Origin: Rhodococcus yananensis
GTDB lineage: Bacteria; Actinomycetota; Actinomycetes; Mycobacteriales; Mycobacteriaceae
Assembly: GCF_020515525.1 (NCBI RefSeq)
Contig: NZ_JAIYEP010000001.1
Location: 62,001 to 126,000, forward strand
Direction of reading: 5' to 3'
Length of the DNA: 64,000 bases
Both the position numbers and the translations under genes were made by a program. The notes beneath the pieces were generated by a model, which saw only the letters and a program-made list of their open reading frames with translations, did no database searches and had not been told where the DNA came from. Shown in pieces: positions 46,856-56,064 of the stretch (positions are counted from its first letter, which is position 1; every line of letters begins with the position of its first letter).

Positions 46856-48193
46856 ATGCAGGACCGTGGATTCACCCCGACCCAGCTCGCCGCGCGCGCC
46901 GCGTATCTGCTGCGCGGCAACGATCTGGGCGTGATGACGAGCGCCGCCCCGAAGCTGTATCCGCACATGTGGAGCTGGGACGCGGCGTTCGTGGCGGTCG
47001 GGTTGGCGCCGCTGAGCGTCGAACGTGCGGTCGTCGAACTCGACACCTTGTTGTCGGCGCAGTGGCGAAACGGGATGATCCCGCACATCGTGTTCGCGAA
47101 CGGCGTGGACGGCTACTTCCCCGGACCCGCCCGGTGGGAGGTGAATCGCCTCGCCGCGAATGCCCCCGAGACGGCACAGACGTCCGGGATCACGCAGCCG
47201 CCGGTGCACGCGATCGCGGTGCAGCGCATCCTCGATCACTCGCGCCGGCACGGGCGCAGCACCCGGGCGGTCGCCGACGCGTTCCTCGACCGGCGCTGGC
47301 CGGATCTGATGCGGTGGCACCGGTGGCTGGCGAGGGCGCGAGATCTCGACGGCAACGGCCGCATCGCCCTCTACCACGGGTGGGAATCGGGAATGGACAA
47401 CTCGCCGCGGTGGGATGCGGCGTATGCGAACGTGATCGCGGATGCGGTCCCGGCGTACCGACGCGAGGATCTCGTGCACGTCACCGACCCGGGACAACGT
47501 CCCAGCGACGGTGAGTACGCCCGCTACCTGTGGCTGCTCGAGGAGATGAAGCGCGTCCGCTACGACGACGACGAGTTGGCGACGGCGATGAGTTTCGCGG
47601 TGGAGGACGTGTTCGTCAGCGCGGTGTTCGCGCTGTCGTGCGAGGTGCTCGCGGACATCGGTGAGGACTGTTCCAAGCCCCGTGCGGACATCCGTGACCT
47701 GCGCGAGTGGTCGGATCGGTTCCGGCGCGGGGTGGTGGACACCACCGATCCGCGGTCGGGGGCGGCGAAGGATTTCGATCTGCGCGACGGACGGTGGGTG
47801 GCCACCGACACCCTCGCGATGTTCGCGCCGCTCCTGTGCGGTGGCCTGGATCGGCCGGTGGAGCGGGTGTTGCTGCGCACCTTCGACGGACCGAAGTTCT
47901 GCGGTCACCCGGATCTGCGGTACGCGCTTCCCACGTCCACGTCGCCGGTGTCGGCCGATTTCCGTCCGCGTGAGTACTGGCGCGGTCCGGTGTGGCCGGT
48001 GATGACGTGGCTGTTCTCGTGGGCGTTCGCGCGCCGGGGCTGGGCTGAGCGCGCGAACGCCTTGCGGGCCGAGGGTTTACGTCAGGCGGCGGACGGATCG
48101 TTCGCCGAGTACTACGAGCCGTTCACGGGTGAACCGCTGGGCAGTATGCAGCAGTCCTGGACGGCTGCAGCGGTTCTGGACTGGCTGGGCTGA
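46856..48193 (+). CDS. GH63 glycosidase, probable glucosylglycerate hydrolase
   Basis: A 445-aa (alpha/alpha)6-barrel glycosidase. It has MWSWDAAF with a conserved Asp at residue 42, WEVNRLAANAPETAQTSGIT, the loop HGWESGMDNSPRWD (about 180-193) and a C-terminal FAEYYEPFTGE with Glu418. Length and these positions agree with mycobacterial glucosylglycerate hydrolase (about 446 aa), which releases glucose and glycerate from a nitrogen-stress osmolyte and polysaccharide primer. Other GH63 activities such as mannosylglycerate hydrolysis cannot be excluded. ATG at 46856. No gpgS or methylglucose polysaccharide gene is nearby. Confidence 0.82.
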   Translation: MQDRGFTPTQLAARAAYLLRGNDLGVMTSAAPKLYPHMWSWDAAFVAVGLAPLSVERAVVELDTLLSAQWRNGMIPHIVFANGVDGYFPGPARWEVNRLAANAPETAQTSGITQPPVHAIAVQRILDHSRRHGRSTRAVADAFLDRRWPDLMRWHRWLARARDLDGNGRIALYHGWESGMDNSPRWDAAYANVIADAVPAYRREDLVHVTDPGQRPSDGEYARYLWLLEEMKRVRYDDDELATAMSFAVEDVFVSAVFALSCEVLADIGEDCSKPRADIRDLREWSDRFRRGVVDTTDPRSGAAKDFDLRDGRWVATDTLAMFAPLLCGGLDRPVERVLLRTFDGPKFCGHPDLRYALPTSTSPVSADFRPREYWRGPVWPVMTWLFSWAFARRGWAERANALRAEGLRQAADGSFAEYYEPFTGEPLGSMQQSWTAAAVLDWLG

Positions 48194-48196
48194 GCG

Positions 48197-50299
48197 TCAG
48201 AAGCCGATGCGTCCGCCACCGGACTTCCAGGCGGCGACGACGGCGGGGCGTGGCTGGGTCCGCCCGCCGTCGGGCCAGTGGGAACTGGGGCTGTCCCACG
48301 ACGCGTCGTCGGTTTCTCCCGGATGCTGCACGCACACGACGACGCGGTCGTCCTCGATGATGGGGCCGCACGTCTCACCGCCGACCGGCACGGTGAGGAA
48401 CTGCTTGGTCTCGCCGCGGCGCGGTCCGTCGAGGACGACGGCGAACAGTCCGTCGTTGGAACCCAGAGCGTTGCCGTCGGTGGAGATCCACAGGTTCCCG
48501 TGCGGGTCGAACGCCAGGTTGTCGGGGCAGGAGATGGGGCTGACCTGCGACTTGTCGAAACCGCCGAAGTAGGTGTCGGCCTCGTTCGGGTCGCCGCACA
48601 CGAGCAGCAGGTTCCAGGTGAACGACGTTCCGGCGTGGTCGTCGTCGATCTCGAGGACCTGACCGTTCTTGTTGTTCACGCGCGGGTTCGCTTCGTCGGC
48701 CGGCGGATTGCCGTCGACGCCGCGCTTGGTGTTGTTGGTCAGCGCGACGTACACCTTGCCGGTGACGGGGTTGGGTTCGAAGTCCTCGGGGCGGTCCATC
48801 TTCGTGGCGCCCACCGCGTCGCCGGCGAGGCGCGTGAACACGGCGACCTCCTCGGCGGTCATGCCCTCGACGAGTGATTCACCGCGGCCGTCCTCGTCGG
48901 TGCGCAGGATCGGGATCCATTCGCCGCTGCCCATGAACTGCCCGCCCTCCGGCAGGGTTCCGGAGCCGTCGACGGCGTCCGGGTGGTCGCCGGTGAGCTT
49001 CGCGACGTACAGGGTGCCGGCGTCGAGGAGGGTCATGTTGTGGCGGACCGCGGCGCGTGAGTTGCCGTCCTGCATCTTCCGCGACGACACGAACTTGTAC
49101 ATGTAGTCGAATCGTTCGTCGTCGCCGCTGTACGCGACGACGGTGCCGTCGTCGGTGATGTGGATCGTGGCGGCCTCGTGCTTGAAGCGGCCCAGTGCGG
49201 TGTGCTTGACGGGGGTGGACGTGGCATCCCACGGGTCGAGCTCGACGACCCAGCCGAAGCGGTTGACCTCGTTGGGTTCGGCGGCGATGTCGAAACGCGG
49301 ATCGAAGCGCTCCCATTTGCGTTCCGATTCGGCGCCTTCGATGCCGTATCGGGCGAGCCGTTCGGCGACGACCGGATCGGTGACGGACTCGGCGTTCGCG
49401 AAGTACTGGTTGAAGTTCTCCTCACCCGAGAGCACGGTGCCCCACGGGGTGACTCCGCCGGCACAGTTGTTGAATGTGCCCGCGACCTTCGTGCCGGTGG
49501 GGTCGGCGGTGGTCTTCACCAGGTCGCTGCCCGCGGCGGGTCCGGTCAGCAGGAACTCCGTCGTACCGGTGATCCGACGGTTGTGGTCACCGAACACCGG
49601 GGTGAGCCGGCCGGATCCGGACTCGCCCCGGACCTCCACGACGGACAGGCCGTGGTTCGCGATACCGATGCGCACCTGCTCCTCGGTGGGATCGTCCGGG
49701 TCGTATCCGGCGAACATGAACGGTTCGCTCGTGTACTCGTGGTTGACGACGAGCAGGTAGGCGCCGGGCACGCCGTCGACGGGAAGCAACCCGGCGAAGT
49801 CGTTGTTGTAGCCGAACTGCTTCTCCTGCGCGGCCGCGGTCTGACGGTCGAGGTCGAAGTCCGGTGCGTCGGGCAGCACCGCGTCGCCCCAGCGGATCAC
49901 CACGGCCTGCTCGTACCCTTCGGGAACGACCACCGCATCGTCGGTGTTGGGGGCGACGGGCGTGAAATCGGTGCCGGGTGCGCTCGGTCCGAGGTCGACG
50001 GCTCCCTGCGCGGCGCCGTCACCACCGCCGGTGGCCGCGGCCGAATCGTCGGAGCACGCGGCGAGAACACCGCCGGCGCCGACCGCGAGGACTGCCATCG
50101 CGCCGCCGCGCAGCACACCGCGCCGCGACATGGCGTGCCGAACGATGTCGCCGAAGTATTCGCCGCCGGAGGTGTTGGGGACGCGATGCGAGCAGGCGTC
50201 ACCGCACTTGTACTTGCAGGTGATGTTCGCGCGCGACGACGTGCCGTCGTGTGCGACGAACAGGGGCAGTTCTCTGCGGGCCACGGATTGTCTCCTCAT
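48197..50299 (-). CDS. PhoX-family alkaline phosphatase (DUF839)
   Basis: A 700-aa protein with N-terminal RRELPLFV and the cysteine pair CKYKCGDACSH (about residues 28-38) characteristic of actinobacterial PhoX, then a Tat signal near SRRGVLRGGAMAVLAVGAGG (58-77) and a lipobox-like LAAC. The long beta-propeller body contains YEQAVVIRWGD, NNCAGGVTPWGT and SGEENFNQYF metal-site segments. PhoX phosphatases use Fe and Ca and release phosphate outside the cell, often under phosphate limitation. A possible lipoprotein because of Cys near residue 82. Confidence 0.9.
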   Translation of the reverse strand: MRRQSVARRELPLFVAHDGTSSRANITCKYKCGDACSHRVPNTSGGEYFGDIVRHAMSRRGVLRGGAMAVLAVGAGGVLAACSDDSAAATGGGDGAAQGAVDLGPSAPGTDFTPVAPNTDDAVVVPEGYEQAVVIRWGDAVLPDAPDFDLDRQTAAAQEKQFGYNNDFAGLLPVDGVPGAYLLVVNHEYTSEPFMFAGYDPDDPTEEQVRIGIANHGLSVVEVRGESGSGRLTPVFGDHNRRITGTTEFLLTGPAAGSDLVKTTADPTGTKVAGTFNNCAGGVTPWGTVLSGEENFNQYFANAESVTDPVVAERLARYGIEGAESERKWERFDPRFDIAAEPNEVNRFGWVVELDPWDATSTPVKHTALGRFKHEAATIHITDDGTVVAYSGDDERFDYMYKFVSSRKMQDGNSRAAVRHNMTLLDAGTLYVAKLTGDHPDAVDGSGTLPEGGQFMGSGEWIPILRTDEDGRGESLVEGMTAEEVAVFTRLAGDAVGATKMDRPEDFEPNPVTGKVYVALTNNTKRGVDGNPPADEANPRVNNKNGQVLEIDDDHAGTSFTWNLLLVCGDPNEADTYFGGFDKSQVSPISCPDNLAFDPHGNLWISTDGNALGSNDGLFAVVLDGPRRGETKQFLTVPVGGETCGPIIEDDRVVVCVQHPGETDDASWDSPSSHWPDGGRTQPRPAVVAAWKSGGGRIGF

Positions 50300-50383
50300 C
50301 GATGGGCTTCGACGGCCGGACCGTAGAAGCCGTAAACGAGTCGGAGACGACGAGGCGGTGAACGGAGGATGAGGATTCGGTGC

Positions 50384-51592
50384 TCAACCCCCACCGGACG
50401 CCGGTGTCGGCTCCCCGACCCCACCCTCGCCGGTGTCGTCGCTGCCGGTGTCGTCGGTGTTCTCGCCGGGACGCAGATCCAGGAACGGGACGATCCGTCT
50501 GTCGATCGCCGTGTTGTAGGCCTCGGGTGCCTGGATGGGGTTCGCGTGTCCGATGCCGGTGAGCTTCGCGACGAGCAGGGTGCCACCGACTCCCCCGGAC
50601 TGGTCGATCAGGACGCGTTGGGTGTAGTCGACGTCGACCACCGGGTCGGCGAACGCGTTCCGCGGGCGGATGAACACGACCGCGGGTCGCAGCTTGTCGT
50701 CGTGTTCGGCGGCGAGTGTCTGCAGATCGTCGATCGCACCGGACGCGACGATCGCCCGGAACTGGGACTCGATGAGTCCGTTGCTGGCGGCGTCGGTGGT
50801 GAGGATCTTGTCGCGGAGCACCTCCTCGACGACGTCCGTGAACGCGTCGGTGTCGATACGCCGGTAGGTGCGCGGTGACGGCACCACGAATCGGTCCTGC
50901 CGCGCGGCGATCTCGACGACGGTACGCAGGATCCGGCTCTCGCGGGCGCCGGGCAACCAGCCGATCCAGCGCAGTAGTTCCTCGCCCGCGTCGCGGCTGT
51001 CGGGCCGGACGGCGTGCAGGTCGACGGGCGTGCAGTCGAGGATCACACCGAGGACCTCGAGCGGGGTGTCGCGGTACAGGTGCCGGGCCACCTCGAGCGC
51101 GATGATCCCGCCCATGCTGTGCCCGACGAGCACCACCGCGTCGACGTTTTCGAACGCGGCGCGTTCGGCGACGAGACGGCTGACGACCGCGGTGTCGAGA
51201 CCGCTGTTGTCGTATTCGACGGCCCAGACGCGCCCGATGTCGCGCAGGGCGGGCAGGGCCGCCGCGGTGGGGGTGGCGTCGAGGTTGCCGAGGCCGACGA
51301 GGTCGACGACCGCGACGTCACGGTTCGCGGCGGTGGCCGAGTCGTACACGTCGTGGATCACGGGTCGGGTCTCGGCGAGTTGCGCCCGCATGGGCGCGAC
51401 ATCCCACTCCCAGTACTGGGTGTAGAGGGCGACCAGCGGAACCAGCGCCAGCGCGAGGCGCACGAGCGTGCGCCGCAGCCGCCCGAACCGCACCCAGTTC
51501 TGCCCGGTACGGGTGGCACGCAGACGCTGCCGTCGTCGAGCGTCGTCCCAGTCGTCGACGGTGCACGGGGGAAGCGTCGGTGTCGCGGGCAT
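50384..51592 (-). CDS. Membrane-anchored alpha/beta hydrolase
   Basis: A 402-aa hydrolase with one N-terminal membrane helix (LVRLALALVPLVALY, about residues 43-57) and an outward or inward hydrolase domain with nucleophile motif VGHSMGG (about 160-166) and a catalytic His in GIGHANPI. The family is lipase/esterase-like; the substrate is unknown. The C-terminus is acidic, Gly/Asp/Thr-rich and probably disordered. It lies 84 bases upstream of phoX and may share its transcript. Confidence 0.85.
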   Translation of the reverse strand: MPATPTLPPCTVDDWDDARRRQRLRATRTGQNWVRFGRLRRTLVRLALALVPLVALYTQYWEWDVAPMRAQLAETRPVIHDVYDSATAANRDVAVVDLVGLGNLDATPTAAALPALRDIGRVWAVEYDNSGLDTAVVSRLVAERAAFENVDAVVLVGHSMGGIIALEVARHLYRDTPLEVLGVILDCTPVDLHAVRPDSRDAGEELLRWIGWLPGARESRILRTVVEIAARQDRFVVPSPRTYRRIDTDAFTDVVEEVLRDKILTTDAASNGLIESQFRAIVASGAIDDLQTLAAEHDDKLRPAVVFIRPRNAFADPVVDVDYTQRVLIDQSGGVGGTLLVAKLTGIGHANPIQAPEAYNTAIDRRIVPFLDLRPGENTDDTGSDDTGEGGVGEPTPASGGG

Positions 51593-51653
51593 GCACCCCC
51601 GATCGTACGAGCGGGGGCTCCCGGCGGTGTTCGTGCTGGATGCGGAGGGAGGT

Positions 51654-52448
51654 TCAGGCCAGGCCCGAGAGCGGCGGCGGCGAGTTCTCGTCCCGCCACC
51701 CGATCGCCTCGGTCAGTGCGGTCAGGTCGTAGTCCGGCCCGCCCACACCGACCGTGAACATCGTGATGCCCGCGTCGACGTGCTTCGCGGCCTCGTCGAG
51801 CCCCGGCCACGAGGTGGATCGTTCGATCTCCGCGGGCGAGCGGCCGACTTCCGCGCACCGATCGGCGAGGATTGCGGATTTGTCCTCGTGGGTGCCGAGT
51901 TCACCGAAGCTGTGCCAGATGTCGGCGTACTTCGCGACGAGCGGGATCGTCTTCTTCGGTCCTCCGCCGCCGATGAGCAGCGGGATGTGCCGCGTCGGCG
52001 GAGGATTCAGCGTGCCGAGGCGGCCCGTGATGCGGGGCAGATACTCGGCGAGGAGATCGAGACGCGATCCCTTCGTGCCGAAGTCGTAACCGTACTCGTC
52101 GTAGTCCTTCTCGAACCAGCCCGATCCGATCCCGAGGATGAGTCGTCCGCCGCTGATGTGGTCGACGGTGCGGGCCATGTCGGCGAGCAGGTCGGGGTTG
52201 CGGTAGCCGCCGCCGGTGACGAGCGCCCCGATCTCGACGCGCGACGTCTGCTCGGCCCACGCACCGAGCATCGTCCAGCATTCGAAGTGGGCGCCGTCCG
52301 GGTCGCCGTAGAGCGGATAGAAGTGGTCCCAGTTGAACACCACGTCGGCGCCCGCGTCCTCGGCGCGCAGCACCGTGTCGCGGAGAACGCCGTAGTCGGG
52401 TTGCTGTTGGGGTTGGAGTTGGAGACCGATGCGGATGGGGCGGGTCAT
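51654..52448 (-). CDS. LLM-class F420-dependent oxidoreductase
   Basis: A 264-aa luciferase-like TIM-barrel flavin enzyme of the F420 subgroup: IGLQLQPQQQPDY, FNWDHFYPLYGDPDG (about residues 38-52), GIGSGWFEKDY (about 107-117) and PLLIGGGGPKKT (about 155-166). Such enzymes use reduced coenzyme F420, typical of mycobacteria and rhodococci. The substrate is unknown. The ATG at 52448 overlaps the stop of the broken mannosyltransferase gene (ATGA), so the two were once coupled. Confidence 0.9.
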   Translation of the reverse strand: MTRPIRIGLQLQPQQQPDYGVLRDTVLRAEDAGADVVFNWDHFYPLYGDPDGAHFECWTMLGAWAEQTSRVEIGALVTGGGYRNPDLLADMARTVDHISGGRLILGIGSGWFEKDYDEYGYDFGTKGSRLDLLAEYLPRITGRLGTLNPPPTRHIPLLIGGGGPKKTIPLVAKYADIWHSFGELGTHEDKSAILADRCAEVGRSPAEIERSTSWPGLDEAAKHVDAGITMFTVGVGGPDYDLTALTEAIGWRDENSPPPLSGLA

Positions 52449-53550
52449 GCGTCCACGGTAGGCCGATCGTCGCGGTGCCGTAGGCGGATCCGGGCAGGGC
52501 GGTTCGCGACGATCACCGTCGTGACCACGCCGAGGTGGACGATCGGGTAGGCGGCCTGCAGCAGTGCCGTCTGCACCGGCGGCCCGGGTGTCATGAAGGT
52601 GCCGATCGCCACGACGCCGTCCGGATACGAGCGGTACCAGGCCAGCAGCGGCACCGCGACGGCGAACGGTAGCAGGTGACCCCACCAGCGGCGCCACTGC
52701 GCGGCCCGGTGCAGGCACAGCACCAGCAGCGGGATCGTCCACACCCAGTGGTGGCCCCACGAGAACGGCGCGACCATCGGCGCGGTGAGCCCCGCGACGG
52801 TCAGGCCGAGGAGGCGGTGACCGTTCCGGTCGGCGAGGTACGCGGCCCACAACCCGAGGACACCGACGAGGCCGGTGCACAGCAGCCACAGCCATACCGG
52901 TGGCGTCTCGGTGTGCAGGCTGCGGGCGAGGATGCCGCGGACCGACTGGTTCGCGGGCGACGACACCAGCCCGATCCGGTCCGAGTGGATGATCGTCGAC
53001 GTCCAGAACTGCACCGAATCGGAGAAGACCACGACGAACCCGACGGCGACCGTCGCCGCGAACGTGCCGACCGCGACGGCGACCGCCCGCCACTGTCGCA
53101 GCACCGCGAGGTACGCGACGAAGAACAGCGGTGTGAGCTTCAGTCCGGCTGCGATACCGACCCCGACACCGCGCAGACGGGAGCCCTCGGGCCGGCCGAG
53201 ATCCCACAGCACGAGCACCAGCAGCACCAGGTTGATCTGGCCCGGCCAGATGGTCATGCGGACCGGTTCCAACCACGTGAACAGCACCGCAAGGGTGATG
53301 CTCACGAAACGGGTGCGGGCGGAGTCGACGTAGCCGAGCTGCTTCCAGCACAGGCGGGTCGCGGCGGACGGTGTGGCCCCCCGTACCGGTACACCTCGGC
53401 GTCGACCTTGTTGCCGAACAATCCGTAGTAGGTGTCGAGGCCGAGCAGCCGGTCGTGGGCGACGAACGCCGCGACGGCGGCGAGACCCGCGACCACGAGC
53501 CACCACCGCGGGTGGTCGTGGCGGGGTCGGGGTTCGCCTTCCGGTCGCAT
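52445..53550 (-). pseudogene. GT87-type polyprenyl-phosphate mannosyltransferase, disrupted
   Basis: The gene appears broken. The N-terminus (from the ATG at 53550) has a membrane helix and the family segment KVDAEVYRYGG, but that frame then continues as non-homologous sequence and stops near 53302. The rest of the protein (from about AATRLCWKQLGYV, 53367, to the stop at 52445), with about eight helices such as IWPGQINLVLLVLVLWDL and APFSWGHHWVWTIPLL, is in another frame. About 40-60 residues normally found between these parts, including the usual FTYPPF segment, are missing, so this looks like a small deletion with a frameshift. A run of six Cs at 53377-53382 lies at the junction, so assembly error should be excluded. 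Confidence 0.72.
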
Positions 53551-53642
53551 CAACGACGAACCTATGCGCAGCATCCGGTTACCGGCGCGTTGTGACCGTC
53601 GCTCGTGTCGACAATCGCCGCGTCGGCGCGCACTCTGGACGC

Positions 53643-54119
53643 ATGCGTGTCACCGAACCCGCGCCACCGCCGACCGGCCTGCGCCGCCACCTCCTGCGAG
53701 CGCCGATCCATCTGTACCGCCGACATCTCGGTGCTCTGCTGGGCCGCCGGTTCCTGCATCTCGAGCATCGGGGTCGCAAGAGCGGACAGTGGCGGCACGT
53801 CGTGCTCGAGGTGGTGAACCACGACGACACCCGCGACGGTTTCGTCGTGGCCGTCGGGTTCGGTCCGACGACGGACTGGTACCGGAACCTGAAGGCGGAT
53901 CCGCACGCGTTCGTCGAATCGGGCCGGGAACGGGTCGCGGTCACCGCCGAGTTCCTCGGTGAGGGCGAGGGCGCGGACTTCATGGCGCACTATGCGTCGG
54001 AGCATCGCCGCACGGCGGCCAAGCTGTGCGCGGTGATGGGTTTCGAGGTCGACGGCAGCGACGCCGATTTCCGCGAGGCCGGACGTCGTATCCGGTTCGT
54101 CCGGTTGCGCCGGGCCTGA
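53643..54119 (+). CDS. Deazaflavin (F420)-dependent nitroreductase family protein
   Basis: A 158-aa split-barrel protein of the Ddn family: HRGRKSGQWRHVVLEVV (about residues 43-59), GFGPTTDWYRNLKADP (about 75-90) and RIRFVRLR. M. tuberculosis Ddn uses reduced F420 and activates the drug pretomanid; most relatives act as quinone reductases. ATG at 53643. Next to an F420 LLM oxidoreductase, which may or may not be related. Confidence 0.88.
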   Translation: MRVTEPAPPPTGLRRHLLRAPIHLYRRHLGALLGRRFLHLEHRGRKSGQWRHVVLEVVNHDDTRDGFVVAVGFGPTTDWYRNLKADPHAFVESGRERVAVTAEFLGEGEGADFMAHYASEHRRTAAKLCAVMGFEVDGSDADFREAGRRIRFVRLRRA

Positions 54120-54126
54120 GCCGCGT

Positions 54127-54762
54127 TCAGGTCGGGTCGGTGAGGGCCTCGAACTGGCGGGTGAGATCGCGGAGGAACGATTCCAGGACGAGTTCGAAAC
54201 TGTCCTCGTCGATCTCGGCGGCGTGCCGGCGCAGGCGGTGCGCCTGGGACAGGTGCGGATAGCGCTCGTCGTAGGTGCTGCGGTCGTCGACGAATCCTCC
54301 GGCGAACGACGCGATGGCCGACCCGAGCACGAGGTACTTGATCGACGCACCGATCAGCGTGGCGGTGCGCGGCGGCCACCCCGCGCGGGTCAACCCGCCG
54401 TGCACGGCGTCGGCGTGCACGAGCGCGAGCGGCCGGTCGCCGGGTGCGGAGGCGAGGAACGGAACCATGTTGGGATGCGCGGCCAGGGACGCCCGATACG
54501 AGCGGGCCCACGACCGGAGGGCGCCGCACCAGTCGTCGCCGGCGAAGCCGCTGACGTCGACGGCCGAGCCGATGTCGTCGGCGATGTCGTCGAGCAGTTC
54601 GTCCTTGTTCGCGTAGTGGCTGTACAACGACGGTGCCCGCACACCGAGTTCGCCGGCGATCATGCGCATCGACACGGCGGCGAAGCCGTGATCGTCGATC
54701 AGGCGCAGGGTCGTGTCCTTGATGGACTGCCGGGTCAACAGGGGTGTGCGTGGACGGGCCAC
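54127..54762 (-). CDS. TetR-family transcriptional regulator
   Basis: A 211-aa regulator with a helix-turn-helix at about residues 8-55 (FAAVSMRMIAGELGVRAPSLY) and a C-terminal domain of the TetR_C type seen in many lipid-metabolism repressors (WARSYRASLAAHPNMVPFLAS). GTG start with GAGGAG upstream. It diverges from an acyl-CoA dehydrogenase operon, which it probably represses until an acyl-CoA ligand binds. Confidence 0.9.
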   Translation of the reverse strand: MARPRTPLLTRQSIKDTTLRLIDDHGFAAVSMRMIAGELGVRAPSLYSHYANKDELLDDIADDIGSAVDVSGFAGDDWCGALRSWARSYRASLAAHPNMVPFLASAPGDRPLALVHADAVHGGLTRAGWPPRTATLIGASIKYLVLGSAIASFAGGFVDDRSTYDERYPHLSQAHRLRRHAAEIDEDSFELVLESFLRDLTRQFEALTDPT

Positions 54763-54784
54763 CGTGGCTCCTCGGGTCGAATGC

Positions 54785-54813
54785 TGGACAGCCTAACACT
54801 GTCAGGTTACTGT
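54785..54813 (+). promoter_or_regulatory. Putative promoter with operator for the acyl-CoA dehydrogenase operon
   Basis: TGGACA (54785-54790), a 17-base spacer and TACTGT (54808-54813) resemble a promoter. The spacer holds TAACACTGTCAGGTTA (54794-54809), whose outer TAAC/GTTA halves are inverted repeats, a plausible site for the divergent TetR protein. Confidence 0.5.
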
Positions 54814-54879
54814 TCTGTGGAGCGATCCCGGCTGATTCTCCGGGCTTCCGCACCCTCCCACCTGTGACAGAAGGCCAGC

Positions 54880-56052
54880 ATGAACCTGAAGCTCACCGAC
54901 GAGGAGCGCGCATTCCGCGACGAACTGCGCGACTTCTACACCACCGAATTCCCCGCGGAACTGCGCGCGAAGGTCGCCTCCGGGCAACACCTGACCAAGG
55001 ACGACATCGTCCGCAGTCAACAGACCCTCAACGCCCACGGTCTCGCCGTGCCGAACTGGCCGGTCGAATGGGGCGGTAAGGACTGGACGCCGATCCAGCG
55101 CAACATCTGGCTCACCGAGATGCAGCTCGCCTCCGTGCCCGATCCGCTGCCGTTCAACGCCACCATGATCGGCCCGGTGATCGCCCAGTTCGCGTCGCAG
55201 GAGATGAAGGAACGCTTCCTGCCCGCGACCGCCAACCTCGATATCTGGTGGTGCCAAGGGTTCTCCGAGCCGGAGGCCGGCTCCGACCTAGCGTCGCTCA
55301 AGACCCGTGCCGTTCGCGACGGCGACCACTACGTGGTCAACGGCCAGAAGACGTGGACGACGCTCGGTCAGCACGCCGACTGGATCTTCTGCCTCGTGCG
55401 CACCAACCCCGACGCACCGAAGAAGCAGGCCGGAATCTCGATGCTCCTCATCGACATGACGACCCCCGGCATCACCGTCCGCCCGATCAAGCTCATCGAC
55501 GGCAGCTACGAGGTCAACGAGGTCTTCTTCGAGGACGTCCGCGTGCCCGCGGAGAACCTCGTCGGCGAGGAGAACGCCGGCTGGTCCTACGCGAAGTTCC
55601 TGCTCGGCAACGAACGCACCGGCATCACCCGCGTCGGCGCCACGAAGGTCGAGCTGGCCCGCGCCAAGGAACTCGCCGCAACCACCCGCCTCGGTAGCGG
55701 CACCCTCCTCGAGGACCCGCTGTTCGCCGCGCGCCTGGCCGAACTCGAGAACGAGCTGATCGCGCTCGAACTCACGCAGCTGCGCGTCGTCGCGGGCTCC
55801 GCGGACGGCAAGCCGAACCCGGCATCGTCGCTGCTCAAGATGCGCGGCTCCGAACTACAGCAGGCCGCGACGGAACTGCTCGTCGACATCGCCGGACCGG
55901 ACTCGCTGCCCTCCGGCGCCGCCGGCATCGACACGCCGGACTGGGCGCAACTGACCGCCCCGTCGTATCTCAACAAGCGCAAGGTCACCATCTACGGCGG
56001 TTCGAGCGAGGTACAGCGCACGATCATCGCCTCCTCGATTCTCGGACTGTGA
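54880..56052 (+). CDS. Acyl-CoA dehydrogenase (FadE-type), first of a pair
   Basis: A 390-aa flavoprotein of the acyl-CoA dehydrogenase family with FSEPEAGSDLAS (about residues 128-139), GQKTWTTLGQHADW (about 152-165) and the C-terminal FAD motif IYGGSSEVQRTII. It oxidises an acyl-CoA at the alpha-beta bond. The gene is followed after 12 bases by a second, divergent ACAD; such pairs form alpha2beta2 enzymes in steroid and branched-chain catabolism in this group of bacteria. GAAGG precedes the ATG. Confidence 0.92.
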   Translation: MNLKLTDEERAFRDELRDFYTTEFPAELRAKVASGQHLTKDDIVRSQQTLNAHGLAVPNWPVEWGGKDWTPIQRNIWLTEMQLASVPDPLPFNATMIGPVIAQFASQEMKERFLPATANLDIWWCQGFSEPEAGSDLASLKTRAVRDGDHYVVNGQKTWTTLGQHADWIFCLVRTNPDAPKKQAGISMLLIDMTTPGITVRPIKLIDGSYEVNEVFFEDVRVPAENLVGEENAGWSYAKFLLGNERTGITRVGATKVELARAKELAATTRLGSGTLLEDPLFAARLAELENELIALELTQLRVVAGSADGKPNPASSLLKMRGSELQQAATELLVDIAGPDSLPSGAAGIDTPDWAQLTAPSYLNKRKVTIYGGSSEVQRTIIASSILGL

Positions 56053-56064
56053 GGTCTCAGGACA

